Both the position numbers and the translations under genes were made by a program. A stretch of 7,079 bases of DNA, from NCBI GenBank assembly GCA_038247465.1, contig JBBRUV010000263.1, positions 1 to 7,079 of the forward strand, in the 5' to 3' direction. Positions 6,976 to 7,079 of the stretch are shown here, in pieces. Source of the stretch: JBBRNH01 sp038247465. GTDB taxonomy: Bacteria; Bacteroidota; Bacteroidia; Cytophagales; Spirosomataceae. Position 1 is the first letter of the stretch, and each line of letters starts with the position of its first letter. Under the pieces are notes generated by a model. That model worked only from the letters and a program-made list of their open reading frames with translations, searched no databases and was not told where the DNA came from.

Positions 6976-7079
6976 CGCGGGTGGAAACCCGCGTTTAGCA
7001 AAGTAGCGCGGGCGGAAACCCGCGTTTAGCAAAGTAGCGCGGGTTTCCACCCGCATTCGGCAAAGTAGCGCGGGCGGAA
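6972..7079. repeat. Tandem array of the palindromic element, exact 31-bp period, cut by window end
   Basis: Units start at 6972, 7003, 7034 and 7065. Each begins GTAGCGCGGG, has a six-base centre, then CCCGC, and is followed by a 9-bp linker (tttagcaaa twice, ttcggcaaa once). Centres are TGGAAA (unit 1), CGGAAA (unit 2), TTTCCA (unit 3, flipped) and the start of CGGAA (unit 4, truncated at the window end). Units 1 and 2 are self-complementary and can form stems of 6-7 bp; unit 1 has a GGAA loop of GNRA type. It is the same family as the pair at 6500-6556. Unit 1 supplies the fur stop codon. The array probably continues beyond the window. Confidence 0.92.

Noticed and set aside
6972..7079. CRISPR array after fur
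   Set aside because: The intervals between repeats are 9-bp near-identical linkers rather than unique spacers of ~30 bp, one unit has a flipped core, and no cas gene is present.

Overview
The window looks like chromosomal DNA of a Bacteroidota bacterium, most likely order Cytophagales (Spirosoma-like; the genus is inference). The reasons are a large surface protein with CHU_C-associated Ig-like repeats and a type IX secretion (T9SS) C-terminal sorting domain, a gliding-motility lipoprotein GldB, a PorT-like outer-membrane barrel, no clear Shine-Dalgarno sites at any start, and one good match to the Bacteroidota -7 promoter element TAnnTTTG. Base composition is moderately GC-rich throughout, and no foreign island is obvious.

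Layout, left to right: (1) 1-2532, the 3' part of a plus-strand gene for a secreted multi-domain adhesin-like protein, open at the window start. (2) 2534-2647, minus strand, what looks like the N-terminal stub of a broken gene, lying between two convergent genes. (3) 2671-3678, minus strand, an outer-membrane beta-barrel protein with an in-frame 15-bp tandem repeat encoding five DRTRP units. (4) 3684-4649, plus strand, gldB, divergent from the barrel gene with start codons only 5 bp apart. (5) 4689-6503, plus strand, an MsbA-like ABC exporter with fused membrane and ATPase domains. (6) 6565-6975, plus strand, a Fur-family metal-responsive repressor. (7) 6972-7079, a tandem array of a palindromic element that runs off the window end.

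Functionally, GldB belongs to the gliding machinery linked to T9SS in this phylum, and the first gene encodes a typical T9SS client. The two are close together but not in one operon. gldB, the ABC exporter and fur lie head to tail with short gaps (39 and 61 bp) and could be co-transcribed.

The most notable signal is the palindromic GC-rich element. One facing pair fills the exporter-fur gap, and a direct array with an exact 31-bp period follows fur. In both places the TAG of the element's leading GTAGCGCGGG is the in-frame stop codon of the upstream gene, so the repeat family is fused to gene ends. One array copy has its central six bases flipped relative to its outer sequence. No complete new defence or mobile system is visible.
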